Assembly (NCBI GenBank): GCA_035570235.1
Contig: DATMML010000103.1
Location: forward strand, 62,001-126,000
Length of the DNA stretch: 64,000 nucleotides
DNA from: Vicinamibacteria bacterium
GTDB taxonomy: Bacteria > Acidobacteriota > Vicinamibacteria > Fen-336
Direction: 5' to 3'
A model generated the notes under the pieces. That model saw nothing but the letters and a program-made list of their open reading frames with translations. It was not told where the DNA came from and did not search any database. Of this stretch, positions 7,923 through 16,394 are shown in pieces. Numbering within the stretch: position 1 is the stretch's first letter; every line of letters begins with the position of its first letter. The position numbers and the translations under genes are program-made.

Positions 7923-8741
7923 ATGACCTGGGACAAGCGCCATGTTCCCTACGATCCGAGGCGGCCCTCCCTCTATCGCCCCGGAGACGCCGACGACTTC
8001 TTTACGCGGACCGGGGGCTGGGGCCAAGCGGCTCTTTGCGCCGAACTGTCGCGGCTCTCGTACTGCAATGATGCCGACCGACGGACGCGGAGCTTGGCGC
8101 GGGTCGGGCTCGAGGAGCAGGAGTTTCTCGATGTGGAGGGAACGCGGACCCTCATCGCCCGGGACGCGGCCCGCGTATTCGTCGCCTTCCGCGGGACGGA
8201 CAATCCCAAAGCCCTTCTCCAGGACCTGAACGCACTGCCGGTCTCTTGGGAGCAAGGCGGCCGGGTTCATAAGGGCTTTGTCAGCTATTTGCGCCCGGTT
8301 CGCGACGCCCTGGCCCGGATTGTGGACGCGGCCAGAGGGCGCGAGCTCTTCTTCACCGGGCACAGCCTGGGTGCGGCGGCCGCGACCCTTTGTCTAAGCC
8401 TCTGGCCGAAAGCGACCCTCTACACGTTCGGCTCGCCCCGCGTTGGGGACGCGGCGTTCGTGGCCACCCTGCCCGCGGACCGGGTCCAGCGCTTCGTCGA
8501 CTGCTGCGACCTCGTCTGCCGGGTCCCTCCGGAGAACTTGCAGTACGCCCACGTGGGTGCGCTCCGTTACATCGACCATGACGGCCTCCTTTCCGCCCCG
8601 CTCGGCCCGGAGGAGATCGAGGCCGACCAGCGAGCCGGCCGCTGGGCCTATCGACTCCGGTACGCCTGGGTCTTCTGGATGAACGTCCTCATCCGCGATT
8701 TGGCGGATCACGCACCCGTTAACTACGTGGTGGCGGTCTGA
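7923..8741 (+). CDS. Class 3 lipase-like alpha/beta hydrolase
   Basis: The 272-residue protein contains FVAFRGTDNP, then a His-Lys-Gly-Phe segment (RVHKGFVSYL), the nucleophile elbow FFTGHSLGAAAATL with Ser148, and TLYTFGSPRVGD. This order is characteristic of fungal-type (class 3) lipases; the expected catalytic Asp lies in the CDLVCRVPP block and the His near the end (DHAPVNY). No signal peptide is seen, so it is probably cytoplasmic or membrane-associated through a hydrophobic C-terminal region around 245-260. The start is supported by GAGAGG seven bases before the ATG. The lipid substrate is not predictable. Confidence 0.85.
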   Translation: MTWDKRHVPYDPRRPSLYRPGDADDFFTRTGGWGQAALCAELSRLSYCNDADRRTRSLARVGLEEQEFLDVEGTRTLIARDAARVFVAFRGTDNPKALLQDLNALPVSWEQGGRVHKGFVSYLRPVRDALARIVDAARGRELFFTGHSLGAAAATLCLSLWPKATLYTFGSPRVGDAAFVATLPADRVQRFVDCCDLVCRVPPENLQYAHVGALRYIDHDGLLSAPLGPEEIEADQRAGRWAYRLRYAWVFWMNVLIRDLADHAPVNYVVAV

Positions 8742-8761
8742 ACCCTTTTTTTGCACGCGAA

Positions 8762-9394
8762 ATGAAAGGCCGGGGGTGGCCTAAAGCGGCGCCCGCGAGG
8801 CTCCTCTCGTGTCTGGGCGTATCCCTAGTTTTCTTGGGTTGCAGCCCTATGAAAACGACACACGGTGTTCCGAACCTGGTCGAGGTTGGTCCGGGCCTCC
8901 TACGCGGCGGCCAACCGAGTGCCGAGGGGTGGAAATGGCTCAAGGAGGAAAAAGGCGTCACCGCCGTGGTCAAGCTCAACTATGAGTCCGAGGGCTCGGA
9001 CGACGAGGCGAGAGGGCTTGGCCTGCGCGTCATCGTCAATTCCATTCAACCCGCGGGGCTGGATGGGAAGAGTCCGGAGGCGATCCTGAATGCGGCCATG
9101 GAGACTCGAGTCGTTCCGTCCGATGAGTCCATAGCGAGCGCGGTGCGGGCAATGGATGCGCACCCGGGCGTGATGTATGTGCACTGCACCCACGGCCAGG
9201 ACCGCACGGGGCTCGTGGTGGGCGTCTACCGGGTGCTGCACGACGGTCTGACCAAGGATGATGCGTACCGGGAGATGCTCGATAATCATTTCCACGCGGG
9301 TCTGCACGGTCTGCACGAGTTCTGGGAACGGTTCGACATCGTTCGCTGGCAAGTCCTGCGCTCGTCTTGGAAGGAGTCGCCCGCGAGCCCGTAG
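8762..9394 (+). CDS. Dual-specificity/tyrosine-phosphatase-like lipoprotein
   Basis: The 210-residue protein begins with a lipoprotein signal peptide whose lipobox FLGC puts the lipidated cysteine at Cys27. The mature part has GLLRGGQPSAEGWKWL, typical of the SIW14-like/DSP phosphatase entry, and the catalytic P-loop HCTHGQDRTG (HCx5R, Cys142 and Arg148). Members hydrolyse phosphotyrosine, phosphoserine or inositol phosphates; the lipid anchor would place this one in the periplasm or outer membrane, which makes phosphorylated proteins of the cytoplasm unlikely substrates. No clear Shine-Dalgarno precedes the ATG. It follows the lipase-like gene by 20 bases and may be co-transcribed. Confidence 0.85.
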   Translation: MKGRGWPKAAPARLLSCLGVSLVFLGCSPMKTTHGVPNLVEVGPGLLRGGQPSAEGWKWLKEEKGVTAVVKLNYESEGSDDEARGLGLRVIVNSIQPAGLDGKSPEAILNAAMETRVVPSDESIASAVRAMDAHPGVMYVHCTHGQDRTGLVVGVYRVLHDGLTKDDAYREMLDNHFHAGLHGLHEFWERFDIVRWQVLRSSWKESPASP

Positions 9395-9485
9395 GGAGGC
9401 GACCGCCGCCCTAGGGTTCCCCGGCGCCCGTGGCGAAGCAAGGGAGGACCGGAGACGGCGCGCACCGGCCACGTGAGGGTGTGAC

Positions 9486-9563
9486 ATGAAATACATGATG
9501 TTGACGTGCTCCCGCGAGGCGCCGAAAGGGCCTTCGCCAAGGTTGGAGGACCAAGAATCATGA
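9486..9563 (+). CDS. 25-residue small ORF resembling the start of YCII-related proteins, coupled to next gene
   Basis: The frame reads MKYMMLTCSREAP and then stops after 25 residues. GAGGG (9475-9479) lies six bases before its ATG, and its TGA overlaps the ATG of the following membrane protein (ATGA at 9560), the usual sign of translational coupling here. The opening is strikingly like the first strand of YCII-related (DGPF-domain) proteins, which begin MKYMLLI. It may be the truncated remnant of such a gene or a short leader peptide that delivers ribosomes to the next gene. There is no independent evidence that it is translated. Confidence 0.45.
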   Translation: MKYMMLTCSREAPKGPSPRLEDQES

Positions 9564-9979
9564 GAACAACCCTGTTGCTTCGCGTGGCCTCCGTTACCTC
9601 CCTGCTCTTCGCGGCGGGACACACCCTGGGAGGCACGCAAGAGTGGTCGCCGATGGGGGAGACGGACGTGCTCCAGGCCATGAGGACGCATCGCTTCGAC
9701 GTCATGGGTTTGAGCCGGACGTATCTGGACTTCTACCGGGGGTTCGGCTACACCCTGACCGTGACCCTCCTCCTCCAGGCGGTCCTGCTCTGGCAGCTCG
9801 CGTCCCTCGCCAGGACCGAGCCGAGGCGGGCCAGCCCGATGATCGCGTCCTTCGTCCTGGCGTCCCTCGCGAGCACGGTGATAGCCTGGGCCATCATCCT
9901 GCCCGTGCCGGCCTACTTTGCTGCCTTCCTCACGGCTTGCCTGGCCGCCGCCCTCCTCACCTCCTGGCGCGGGCGGTGA
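9560..9979 (+). CDS. Small multi-pass membrane protein
   Basis: A 139-residue protein with about four predicted membrane helices (near 5-25, 63-83, 92-112, 115-135). The ATG at 9560 is preferred over the upstream GTG in the same frame because GGAGGA (9545-9550) sits just upstream and because it overlaps the preceding small ORF by ATGA. The motif FAAGHTLGGTQEWSP in the first loop and a DFYRGFGYTLT block recall a family of small conserved membrane proteins often annotated LIC_13387-like; I am not certain of that name. No catalytic residues can be assigned. Confidence 0.75.
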   Translation: MRTTLLLRVASVTSLLFAAGHTLGGTQEWSPMGETDVLQAMRTHRFDVMGLSRTYLDFYRGFGYTLTVTLLLQAVLLWQLASLARTEPRRASPMIASFVLASLASTVIAWAIILPVPAYFAAFLTACLAAALLTSWRGR

Positions 9980-9992
9980 GGAGGCCGTGACC

Positions 9993-10130
9993 ATGACGCG
10001 GACCCGGAAGAGTGCGCGCGAGGCCGCGGCATCCCTTGTCCAACCCGGCTGCTGGCGATGCGCCACCCTAGCGTGGCCCCGCTCCGCGAGGGAGGCATGG
10101 GTGAGGTCGCAAGGCGAGGGGCCCTCCTAA
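9993..10130 (+). CDS. Doubtful small ORF (45 residues)
   Basis: The ATG at 9993 is preceded by GAGGAGG (9978-9984) with eight bases of spacing, and it follows the membrane protein by only 13 bases, which is why it is listed. The predicted peptide is basic with Trp-Arg-Cys near the middle and no recognisable motif. Its composition is what a random frame in GC-rich DNA would give. It could be a truncated gene; I would not rely on it. Confidence 0.22.
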   Translation: MTRTRKSAREAAASLVQPGCWRCATLAWPRSAREAWVRSQGEGPS

Positions 10131-10232
10131 GTCTCCACCTCGAGCGCTAGTGAGGGCGGGGTCCCTCGAGGTCCCTGGGCGGGGGTGCCGCCGGTAGGCC
10201 CGTCCGCAACGAGCGTGGAGAGGAACCTTTAG

Positions 10233-10238
10233 TATATT
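10233..10238 (+). promoter_or_regulatory. Probable -10 element TATATT upstream of the exported protein gene
   Basis: TATATT stands out in very GC-rich sequence and lies 81 bases before the ATG at 10320. No good -35 is seen 16-18 bases upstream. The rest of the interval 10131-10319 shows nothing else I can name. Confidence 0.45.
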
Positions 10239-10319
10239 AGGGAGACGTCGCGCCAGCGGCGCGGACGTGCCCAAGAGGAACCGGACCGATTCGTTCGGAG
10301 CCACGTGCGGAGGTCTCTC

Positions 10320-11159
10320 ATGCCGCAGGGACGCGTTTCGATCTCGATGACGTTTGGCGTAATGGCTTGGCTCGTCGTCGCCCCGCGGTTGGCGCACGGC
10401 CAGACGCCCGACGAGCTGGCCCAATTTCGTCACCTGAATCACCTCCGCCACCTGCCCGCCGGCCTGGTGGCGGCCGAGCTGCGGGCGGGCGAGGAGGCGG
10501 ACAACGACGCCGACGACGCCGACCGTCTGCGCGCGATACCCGCGGTGTTCGTGGGGCCGAGCGGCTCCTGTGGGCCGGGCTATCCCGCGGGTGCGAACAT
10601 CGTGACCGCAGCCTGGATGCGCGGCCTCGGACTCCCCGACGAAGGCCAGCCGAACGCGAACCCGATTGATCCCCGCGACAACCCGGCCAAGAGGAATCCG
10701 CGCTTCGGGCTGCTCCTTTCCAAGAATGGCCCCACCCCGGACTGCTCCGCCGCCGTGGCCCGCATCGTGGGGACCGGCCGGAGCTTCACCATTCGCGAGC
10801 TGGGCTTCGACTACCGGATGGGCTCGCACTGCGGCGCCGGCGCTCCCCGCTTCAACATCGTGACCACCGACCAGCGGCTCTATTTCGCGGGTTGCCTGGA
10901 CGGGACCAAGACGCCCGCCCCCCAGGATCCAACCCAGTGGACCCGCATCCGCTTCTCGGCCGACCAAGTCTTCCCGGCCGACCCTGCGTCGCCGCCCTTC
11001 GAGTTCGGGGTCACGGAGGTGCGCCGCCTCGTCATCAACTACGACGAAGGCACGGACATTCCGACTCCCGAAGAGCCCAGCGGTGTCGGCCTCGTGGTCC
11101 TCGACAACATCGACGTCAATGGTCAGTTGATTACCGCGGCCGGCAAGGTTCGCGAGTGA
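10320..11159 (+). CDS. Exported protein of unknown function
   Basis: A 279-residue protein with an N-terminal signal peptide: residues about 10-23 are hydrophobic and a cleavage site fits AHGQ near residue 28. The ATG is chosen because GGAGGT (10309-10314) lies five bases upstream; an in-frame GTG at 10305 has no such site. The mature part has four cysteines in two pairs (GSCGPG and DCSAA; SHCGAG and AGCLDG), which could form disulfides in the periplasm, and acidic stretches (EEADNDADDAD). The C-terminal third looks like a beta-sandwich (TWTRIRFSADQVF, LVVLDNIDVNG). I recognise no family. Confidence 0.78.
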   Translation: MPQGRVSISMTFGVMAWLVVAPRLAHGQTPDELAQFRHLNHLRHLPAGLVAAELRAGEEADNDADDADRLRAIPAVFVGPSGSCGPGYPAGANIVTAAWMRGLGLPDEGQPNANPIDPRDNPAKRNPRFGLLLSKNGPTPDCSAAVARIVGTGRSFTIRELGFDYRMGSHCGAGAPRFNIVTTDQRLYFAGCLDGTKTPAPQDPTQWTRIRFSADQVFPADPASPPFEFGVTEVRRLVINYDEGTDIPTPEEPSGVGLVVLDNIDVNGQLITAAGKVRE

Positions 11160-11180
11160 CGCTGGTCGCCTGAACCAGCG
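11160..11180 (+). terminator. Hairpin directly after the exported-protein gene
   Basis: CGCTGGT (11160-11166) and ACCAGCG (11174-11180) form a perfect seven-base-pair stem with a seven-base loop, beginning at the last base of the stop codon. There is no T-run after it, so intrinsic termination would be weak. A third copy of CGCTGGT occurs at 11211. Confidence 0.4.
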
Positions 11181-11307
11181 CGGCCTCGAGCTCGGTTGGT
11201 GACGAAAATACGCTGGTTCGGCGGCGGCTCTCTTCCGGGCGCGGAGCTTCGATGACGCCTCTTCTCGACCCCGCGGCTGTCGGCCGCGGATGGGGTGGGG
11301 AGGAGCG

Positions 11308-12477
11308 GTGAGGCTCCGCGTGTGGAGCCCCGAAAAGGAGGAGAGCGCCCCCTACCTGGCGGAAATCCAGCCCCACCTGTGGCGACACCCGGAGATCGAG
11401 CCGGCCGCCGGCGAGGCGGCCGACCTCGACCTTTACCCGATCGGCGACGGCCCCGCCTTCGCCCTCCCCTACCGGGCCGCCTTGCGGCGGCCGGGGGTGG
11501 TCCTCCTGCAGGACTGGAACCTTCACGCCCTGGTGCGGGGGGAGACGCGGGAGCGGGGCGGGGTGCGGGGCTATCTGCGGGAGATGCGCCGCTCGGGCGG
11601 GGAGAGCGGCACTTTCGTGGCCCGCCAGATCGTGAGGGGCCTGGGCGGCGACCTGCTGCCCGCCCTCTTCCCCCTGAACGATCGCTTGCTGGAGGGGAGC
11701 CTGGCCGTGGTGGCTGCGACCGAGCACATCCGCTCTCGGGTCGCGCGCGCCTTGCCCGGCCGGCCCGTCCTCCACTTGCCCTTCCCTTTTCTCGTCCCCC
11801 GCCCGGGCGGCTCTCCGCGCGAGCTGGCCCGGCGGGCCCGAGGCCTGGCCGAGCGCGACCTCTTGATCGGCGCCGCCGGGGAGGCGCGGAGCCTGGCCCG
11901 CGCCGAGCAGGTCGCGGAACGCCTCCGGGGCGACTTTCCGTCCCTGCGCCTCGAGGTTCTGAGCGCCCCCGACCGGCTCTTTGACCTCGCGGCCGCGGAC
12001 GTGGTGCTCGCCCTCCATGTCCCCTCGGGAGGGGGCGTCCCCCCGGAGCTGGTGCGCGCCGCCCTCTTGGGGATCCCCGCCCTGGTGAGCGCGGGCACGC
12101 CGGCGGAGGAGGAGTTCCCGGAGGGAGCGGTGGTGCCGGTGGATCCGGGACCATCGGAGGCGGCGGAGATCGAGGCCCTGCTCCGGCTCCTCCTCGTGGA
12201 CCCCTCCCTCCGGCAGGCGATCGGTCGCCTGGCCCGGGAGCACGTGGAGAGCCACTCCCCGCAGCTCCTGGCCGACCGCCTGGCCGTCTTCCTGGCCGGG
12301 GTGGAGCGGGGCAAGGAGGCGGCGCTTGGGGCCCTCAACAAGGACCGCGCGGCGGAGGGGAGCCGTCTCGAATACCTCATGGAAGAGGTGCGCTGGGCGG
12401 CGCGCGATCTGGGGCTGGCGGGGGCGCGGCTGGGCCTGGAGCCGCTGCTCGCCCCCCTCGGAAAAGACGCCTCGTGA
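11308..12477 (+). CDS. Divergent GT4-like glycosyltransferase
   Basis: The 389-residue product is a GT-B-like protein. The GTG at 11308 is preferred because GGGGAGGAG lies just upstream; an in-frame ATG at 11290 has no ribosome-binding site. The C-terminal half has the layout of GT4 enzymes: a strand GAAGEARSLARAEQVAERL, AADVVLALHVPSGGGVPPELVRAALLGIPALVSAGTP corresponding to the donor-site glutamate region, and a final helix HVESHSPQLLADRLAVFL. The N-terminal half is poorly conserved (DLDLYPIGDGP, VVLLQDWNLHALVRG). A C-terminal extension of about 60 residues is helical. It overlaps the next glycosyltransferase by GTGA, so both probably act on the same glycan or lipid carrier. Confidence 0.7.
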   Translation: MRLRVWSPEKEESAPYLAEIQPHLWRHPEIEPAAGEAADLDLYPIGDGPAFALPYRAALRRPGVVLLQDWNLHALVRGETRERGGVRGYLREMRRSGGESGTFVARQIVRGLGGDLLPALFPLNDRLLEGSLAVVAATEHIRSRVARALPGRPVLHLPFPFLVPRPGGSPRELARRARGLAERDLLIGAAGEARSLARAEQVAERLRGDFPSLRLEVLSAPDRLFDLAAADVVLALHVPSGGGVPPELVRAALLGIPALVSAGTPAEEEFPEGAVVPVDPGPSEAAEIEALLRLLLVDPSLRQAIGRLAREHVESHSPQLLADRLAVFLAGVERGKEAALGALNKDRAAEGSRLEYLMEEVRWAARDLGLAGARLGLEPLLAPLGKDAS

Positions 12478-13205
12478 GGGCCCCCGCCCTCTCGGTGGTG
12501 ATCCCGGCGTTCAACGAGGCGGAGCGGCTCCCGCCCACCCTGAAGCGGCTGAAGGAATACCTGGCCGAAAGGGAAGGGTCCTACGAGATCGTGGTCGTGG
12601 ACGACGGCTCCACGGACGGGACGGCGGAGCGGGCGCTCGCCGAAGGCGGCGCCTCCGTCAGCGTCGTCCGCAACCCCACGAACCGAGGCAAGGGCTACTC
12701 CGTCCGGCGCGGGATGCTGGCCGCGACGGGGGAGCGTCGCCTCATGACGGACGCCGACCTCTCCACTCCCATCGAGGAGCTGTCGCGCCTCGTCGCCCGC
12801 ATGGACGAGGGCCAGGACATCGTGATCGCCTCCCGGGCCCTTGCTCTGTCCAACGTCGAGGTCCACCAGCCCTTCTACCGCGAGAACATGGGACGTCTCT
12901 TCAACCTTCTGGTCCGCCTCCTGGTGGTGGGCGGGCTCCACGACACCCAGTGCGGCTTCAAGCTCTTCACCGCCGCCGCCGCGCAGGAGTGCTTCTCGGC
13001 CGCCCTCCTCGACGGCTTCTCCTTCGACGTGGAGACGCTCTTCATCGCCCGGCGGCGGGGCCTCAAGGTCGCGGAGGTTCCCGTGACCTGGCGGAACGAC
13101 CGGGCCAGCCGGGTCGGCTTCTACCGGGGCTCCCTGGCCTTCCTGGACCTGCTGCGCATCCGCTGGCACGGCCTGCGCGGGCGGTACGGGGCTCAGGGGT
13201 TGTAG
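12474..13205 (+). CDS. Glycosyltransferase family 2, dolichyl-phosphate beta-glucosyltransferase-like
   Basis: The 243-residue protein shows LSVVIPAFNEAERLPPTL, VVDDGSTDGTAE, and the metal-binding MTDADLSTPIEEL, then DTQCGFKLFTAAAA and SFDVETLFIARRRGLKVAEVPV. The TDADLSTP form together with GFKLF is characteristic of ALG5-type polyprenyl-phosphate glucosyltransferases. It would load glucose or a related sugar onto undecaprenyl phosphate. GTGA overlap with the preceding transferase. It ends inside the last codons of the convergent SurA-like gene: the two coding regions overlap by 13 bases tail to tail. Confidence 0.88.
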   Translation: MRAPALSVVIPAFNEAERLPPTLKRLKEYLAEREGSYEIVVVDDGSTDGTAERALAEGGASVSVVRNPTNRGKGYSVRRGMLAATGERRLMTDADLSTPIEELSRLVARMDEGQDIVIASRALALSNVEVHQPFYRENMGRLFNLLVRLLVVGGLHDTQCGFKLFTAAAAQECFSAALLDGFSFDVETLFIARRRGLKVAEVPVTWRNDRASRVGFYRGSLAFLDLLRIRWHGLRGRYGAQGL

Positions 13206-13744
13206 CGGATCTCCGCCCCCGCGCGGAGCTCCTTGACCCAGGCCTCGATCCTCTCGTCCAGGTCGCGGCGGGTCAGACCCTCTCGCAGCGTCTCCTCCAC
13301 CTCCGCGAGGGGGGGGGCGGGGCGGCCGCGGTACTCGTCTTCGTAGGCCTGGCGGACGCGTTCGTCCGCGATGCGGATCTGGGCGCGGAAGCGGAAGTTC
13401 ACGTACTTGAGGATGGCGGCCTGCCGGCGAGCCAAGCGGCGGAGGTCGGCCTCCGCCACCGCGCCTTGAAGGTCGGGCCGCGATTGAAGGAGGCCGCGCA
13501 GCGCTTGCTCCTCCTCCTCCGCGCTGACCGCGGCTTGGGGGAGGCGCGCGGCCTCCCGGAACATGAGCCATTCGTCGATGAGCTTCTCGAGGGCCCCCGC
13601 GGGATCGAGGCCGAGCACCCGCTCCACCACCCGGACCTCGGTGAGGAGGATCGGCCGGTCGTCCACCACGGCCAGGATCCGCTCCCGCACCTCCGCGCCC
13701 GCGGGAACGGCGAGGAGGAGAAGGACGAGCAGGCTAGAACGCAT
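13193..13744 (-). CDS. SurA-N-terminal-like periplasmic chaperone/foldase
   Basis: A 183-residue protein with a clean signal peptide (LLVLLLLAVPAGA) followed by EVRERILAVVDDRPILLTEVR, the usual entry of the SurA N-terminal chaperone domain, and an all-helical body. It lacks a parvulin (prolyl isomerase) domain, so it would bind unfolded outer-membrane proteins without catalysing isomerisation. The ATG at 13744 lies 11 bases inside the end of the TamA-like gene, so it is the last gene of the same operon. The pairing of a SurA-like chaperone with TamA and TamB supports a role in outer-membrane assembly. That role is inferred. Confidence 0.8.
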   Translation of the reverse strand: MRSSLLVLLLLAVPAGAEVRERILAVVDDRPILLTEVRVVERVLGLDPAGALEKLIDEWLMFREAARLPQAAVSAEEEEQALRGLLQSRPDLQGAVAEADLRRLARRQAAILKYVNFRFRAQIRIADERVRQAYEDEYRGRPAPPLAEVEETLREGLTRRDLDERIEAWVKELRAGAEIRYNP

Positions 13745-16394
13745 TCCCGACGGTGACGTGGAAGTGGTAGGGGGACTCTCCGGGCATCCGGTTGAGCTTG
13801 TACCCCCAATCGAAGCGCAGGGGACCGAAGGAGGTCTTGTAGCGCAGGCCCAGCCCGGCCGTGTAGCGCAGCTCCCCCAGATCCACGTCGGAGACGAGCG
13901 GATAGACGTTGCCCACGTCGCTGAAGGCGGCCAGGGAGAGGGAGTGGGTGGCGTCCAGGCGCACCTCGGCGTTGCCGAGGACGAGGGCGTTGCCGCCCGT
14001 GGGGTGCAGGGTCCCGTCGGAGGCGGGGGCCAGGGGCCCCGCGAAGTCCACGTCGAACCCCCGCAGGCTGCTGTCGCCGCCCGCGAAGAACCGCTCCGGC
14101 AGGGGGAGGAGGAGCGGTTGCCCCGCCCCCATGGTGCGGGCCAGACCCAGCCGCCCGGAGAGGGCGAACACCACCCGGCCCCCCAGCCGCCGATAGCCGG
14201 CAGCCTGGAAGAAGCCCTTGAGGAAATCGGCGCCCCCGAGGACATGGGTGGAGAGCTGGATGTCCGCCCCCAGGAAGGCCCCCCGGTGCGGGTCGAGGGG
14301 ATCGTCCCGGGTGTCGTTGAGGATCGAAGCCGAGGGGCCGGACGCGGTGTAGGAGCGGAACTGGCGGTCGATCACCTCGATCGGGACCTGCACGTTGTAG
14401 ACCCGGGTCTGCTGGAAGGCGAGGCGCAGGATCAGGTTGAGGCGGCGGGTGAGCGTGCGCGCGGTCTGGGCCTGCCCGCCGAAGCGCGTGTAGGCGAAGC
14501 TCGTCCGGTCCTCCTGCTCCCGGTAGCCGGTCACGAACAGGTCCTGCTTGTAGGCCAGGAAGTGCGGCTCCCGATAGCTCAAGAGGAAGCGGTTTCCCAG
14601 GAAGCTCGCGCGGGCGTAGGCGGAGAGCGTGCGGTCCAGGCCGAACAGGTTCCGCCGGCTCAACTCCACGCTGCCCCGCAGCCGGTCCTGCTCCGCGTAG
14701 CCGATCCCGTAGGCGATCGTGGTGGGGGGGCCTTCCCGCGCCACCACCACCACACTCTGGGGAGAGCCCCCCTCGGGGTCCAGCTCCTGGATGTCCACCC
14801 GCTCGAAGATCGCGAGCGTCCCCAGCCGCCGCTGGCTCGTCAGGAGCTTCTGCAGACCTAAGGGCTGGCCCTCCTTCAGGAGCAGCTCGCGCCGCACGAC
14901 CTCCTCGCGGGTCTGCTCGAGGCCCGCGATCACCAGATGGTCCACCTCCGTGCGGGGTCCGGAAGAGACCCGCAGGGTGATGCGGGCCTCCGTGCGGTCG
15001 GCGGAGAAGACCACCTCCGGCCTCACCTCCGCCGTCAAGTAGCCGGCGTTGCGGTAGGCGGTCAGGACCGCGTTGCGCGCGCTGGCCAGCTCCCGCACGC
15101 GGTAGGGGGCCCCCTCCTTCAGGCGCAGCTCCCCAAAGCCCTCCCCGGGGGGCAGGGCGGGCGTCGCCTCGATCACGACCTCGCGGACGGTGGTCTTGGG
15201 GCCGGGGCGGACCCGGAAGAGGACGCGGGTGGGTCCGCCCCCCTCCGGGGCGTCGTCCTCCACCGCGCGGCTCGCGTAGCCCTCCTCCTCCAGCATCCGG
15301 GTGAGGGTGCGCACGTCCTCGTCGAGCAGGCGCTCCTCCAGCGGCTGGCCCGCGCGGGTGCCGAGCAGAGGCTGGGAGAAGGGCGCCCCCTCCACCCGCA
15401 CGGAGGCCACGGTGTATTGCGGGCCGGGCTGGATCTCGAATACCACCGCTTGGCCCGAGGGGCGGGGCTCCTCGTGGTGCCGGACGGCCACGTTGCGATG
15501 CCCCTGGTGGCGGAAATACTCCTCGAGCTGCTCCGTGGCCTGGTCCAGGACGTCGTCCTTCACCTGCCCGTCCCGGATCAGGTCCTCGAGGTGGCGGCGC
15601 AGGCCAGCGGAGACGCGTCCGCCCACGACCTCGAGCGTGGTCCAGGCCCCGGGGGTCACCCGGAAGGTCAGGGCCACCCGGGAGGTGGCGGGGTCATAGG
15701 CTGGCTCCAACTCCACCGTGGCACGCCAGCGTCCGATCGCGACCAGCTGCTTGCGCATCGCTTCCGCCGCCTTGTCCGCCTCCTCGCGGCGGTAGATCTG
15801 GCCGGTGCGCGGCCGCATGAGGTCCTGCAGGGTGCCCGGGGCGGGGCCCCCCACGGACTCGATCAGCGCCTTCCCCACCCGGGCCCGGGGCCCCGCGCGT
15901 ACACGAAAGAGGGCGTCGGCCCCCGCGAAGGGATCGGCCGCTGAGACGGCGATGGCAATGACACTGGCCTCGAGGTAGCCGTCCTTGGCGAGGGCGAGGC
16001 CGGCCTCGGTGGCCGCCTTGTTCAGCCGGTCCTGCCACAGGGGTTCCCCCATGCGGAGCCGGGCCAGCCGCCTCAGCGCGCCCGGGCCGAGCACGCGGTC
16101 CCCCTCGACTCGGATCTCCCGCAGCCGGGGAGCGGGCTTGGGCAGGAAGACCACGTCCAGCCCGTCCGGCCGGGAGTGCGTGCCCACCTCCACGTCCTCG
16201 AACTCGCCCGTGGCGTACATGAGCTCCACCGCCCGGCGCACGGCGGCGGGGTCGTAGGGCGCGCCCACCTTCAGGTCGATGTAGCGCAGCAGCCTCTCCG
16301 GGGCCGGCGCCTCAACAACCAGGGAGCGGATGATCTCGCTTTCCGGGGCGGGGCCCGGGGCGAGGGCGAGAAGGGCGAGGACGGCCAGCGTCAT
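13734..16394 (-). CDS. TamA/BamA-family outer-membrane assembly protein (Omp85)
   Basis: The 886-residue protein starts with a signal peptide (LAVLALLALAPGPAP) and then several POTRA modules, visible as repeats of strand patterns such as LREIRVEGDRVLG, ARVGKALIESVGG, TVASVRVEGAPF, TVREVVIEATPALPPGE and EVDHLVIAGLEQT. From about residue 530 it becomes a 16-strand-like barrel with the family end block ERFFAGGDSSLRGFD (the VRGF/Y-type motif of Omp85 proteins) and a terminal phenylalanine (HVTVGNAF). It would insert proteins or lipids into the outer membrane. Start: ATG in ATGA overlap with the TamB gene; the frame is open upstream but there it covers tamB. The direct pairing with tamB makes TamA the better label than BamA. 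Confidence 0.88.
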   Translation of the reverse strand: MTLAVLALLALAPGPAPESEIIRSLVVEAPAPERLLRYIDLKVGAPYDPAAVRRAVELMYATGEFEDVEVGTHSRPDGLDVVFLPKPAPRLREIRVEGDRVLGPGALRRLARLRMGEPLWQDRLNKAATEAGLALAKDGYLEASVIAIAVSAADPFAGADALFRVRAGPRARVGKALIESVGGPAPGTLQDLMRPRTGQIYRREEADKAAEAMRKQLVAIGRWRATVELEPAYDPATSRVALTFRVTPGAWTTLEVVGGRVSAGLRRHLEDLIRDGQVKDDVLDQATEQLEEYFRHQGHRNVAVRHHEEPRPSGQAVVFEIQPGPQYTVASVRVEGAPFSQPLLGTRAGQPLEERLLDEDVRTLTRMLEEEGYASRAVEDDAPEGGGPTRVLFRVRPGPKTTVREVVIEATPALPPGEGFGELRLKEGAPYRVRELASARNAVLTAYRNAGYLTAEVRPEVVFSADRTEARITLRVSSGPRTEVDHLVIAGLEQTREEVVRRELLLKEGQPLGLQKLLTSQRRLGTLAIFERVDIQELDPEGGSPQSVVVVAREGPPTTIAYGIGYAEQDRLRGSVELSRRNLFGLDRTLSAYARASFLGNRFLLSYREPHFLAYKQDLFVTGYREQEDRTSFAYTRFGGQAQTARTLTRRLNLILRLAFQQTRVYNVQVPIEVIDRQFRSYTASGPSASILNDTRDDPLDPHRGAFLGADIQLSTHVLGGADFLKGFFQAAGYRRLGGRVVFALSGRLGLARTMGAGQPLLLPLPERFFAGGDSSLRGFDVDFAGPLAPASDGTLHPTGGNALVLGNAEVRLDATHSLSLAAFSDVGNVYPLVSDVDLGELRYTAGLGLRYKTSFGPLRFDWGYKLNRMPGESPYHFHVTVGNAF

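Noticed and set aside
11290-11307. ATG at 11290 as start of the GT4-like gene
   Set aside because: It lacks a ribosome-binding site, whereas GGGGAGGAG precedes the GTG at 11308.
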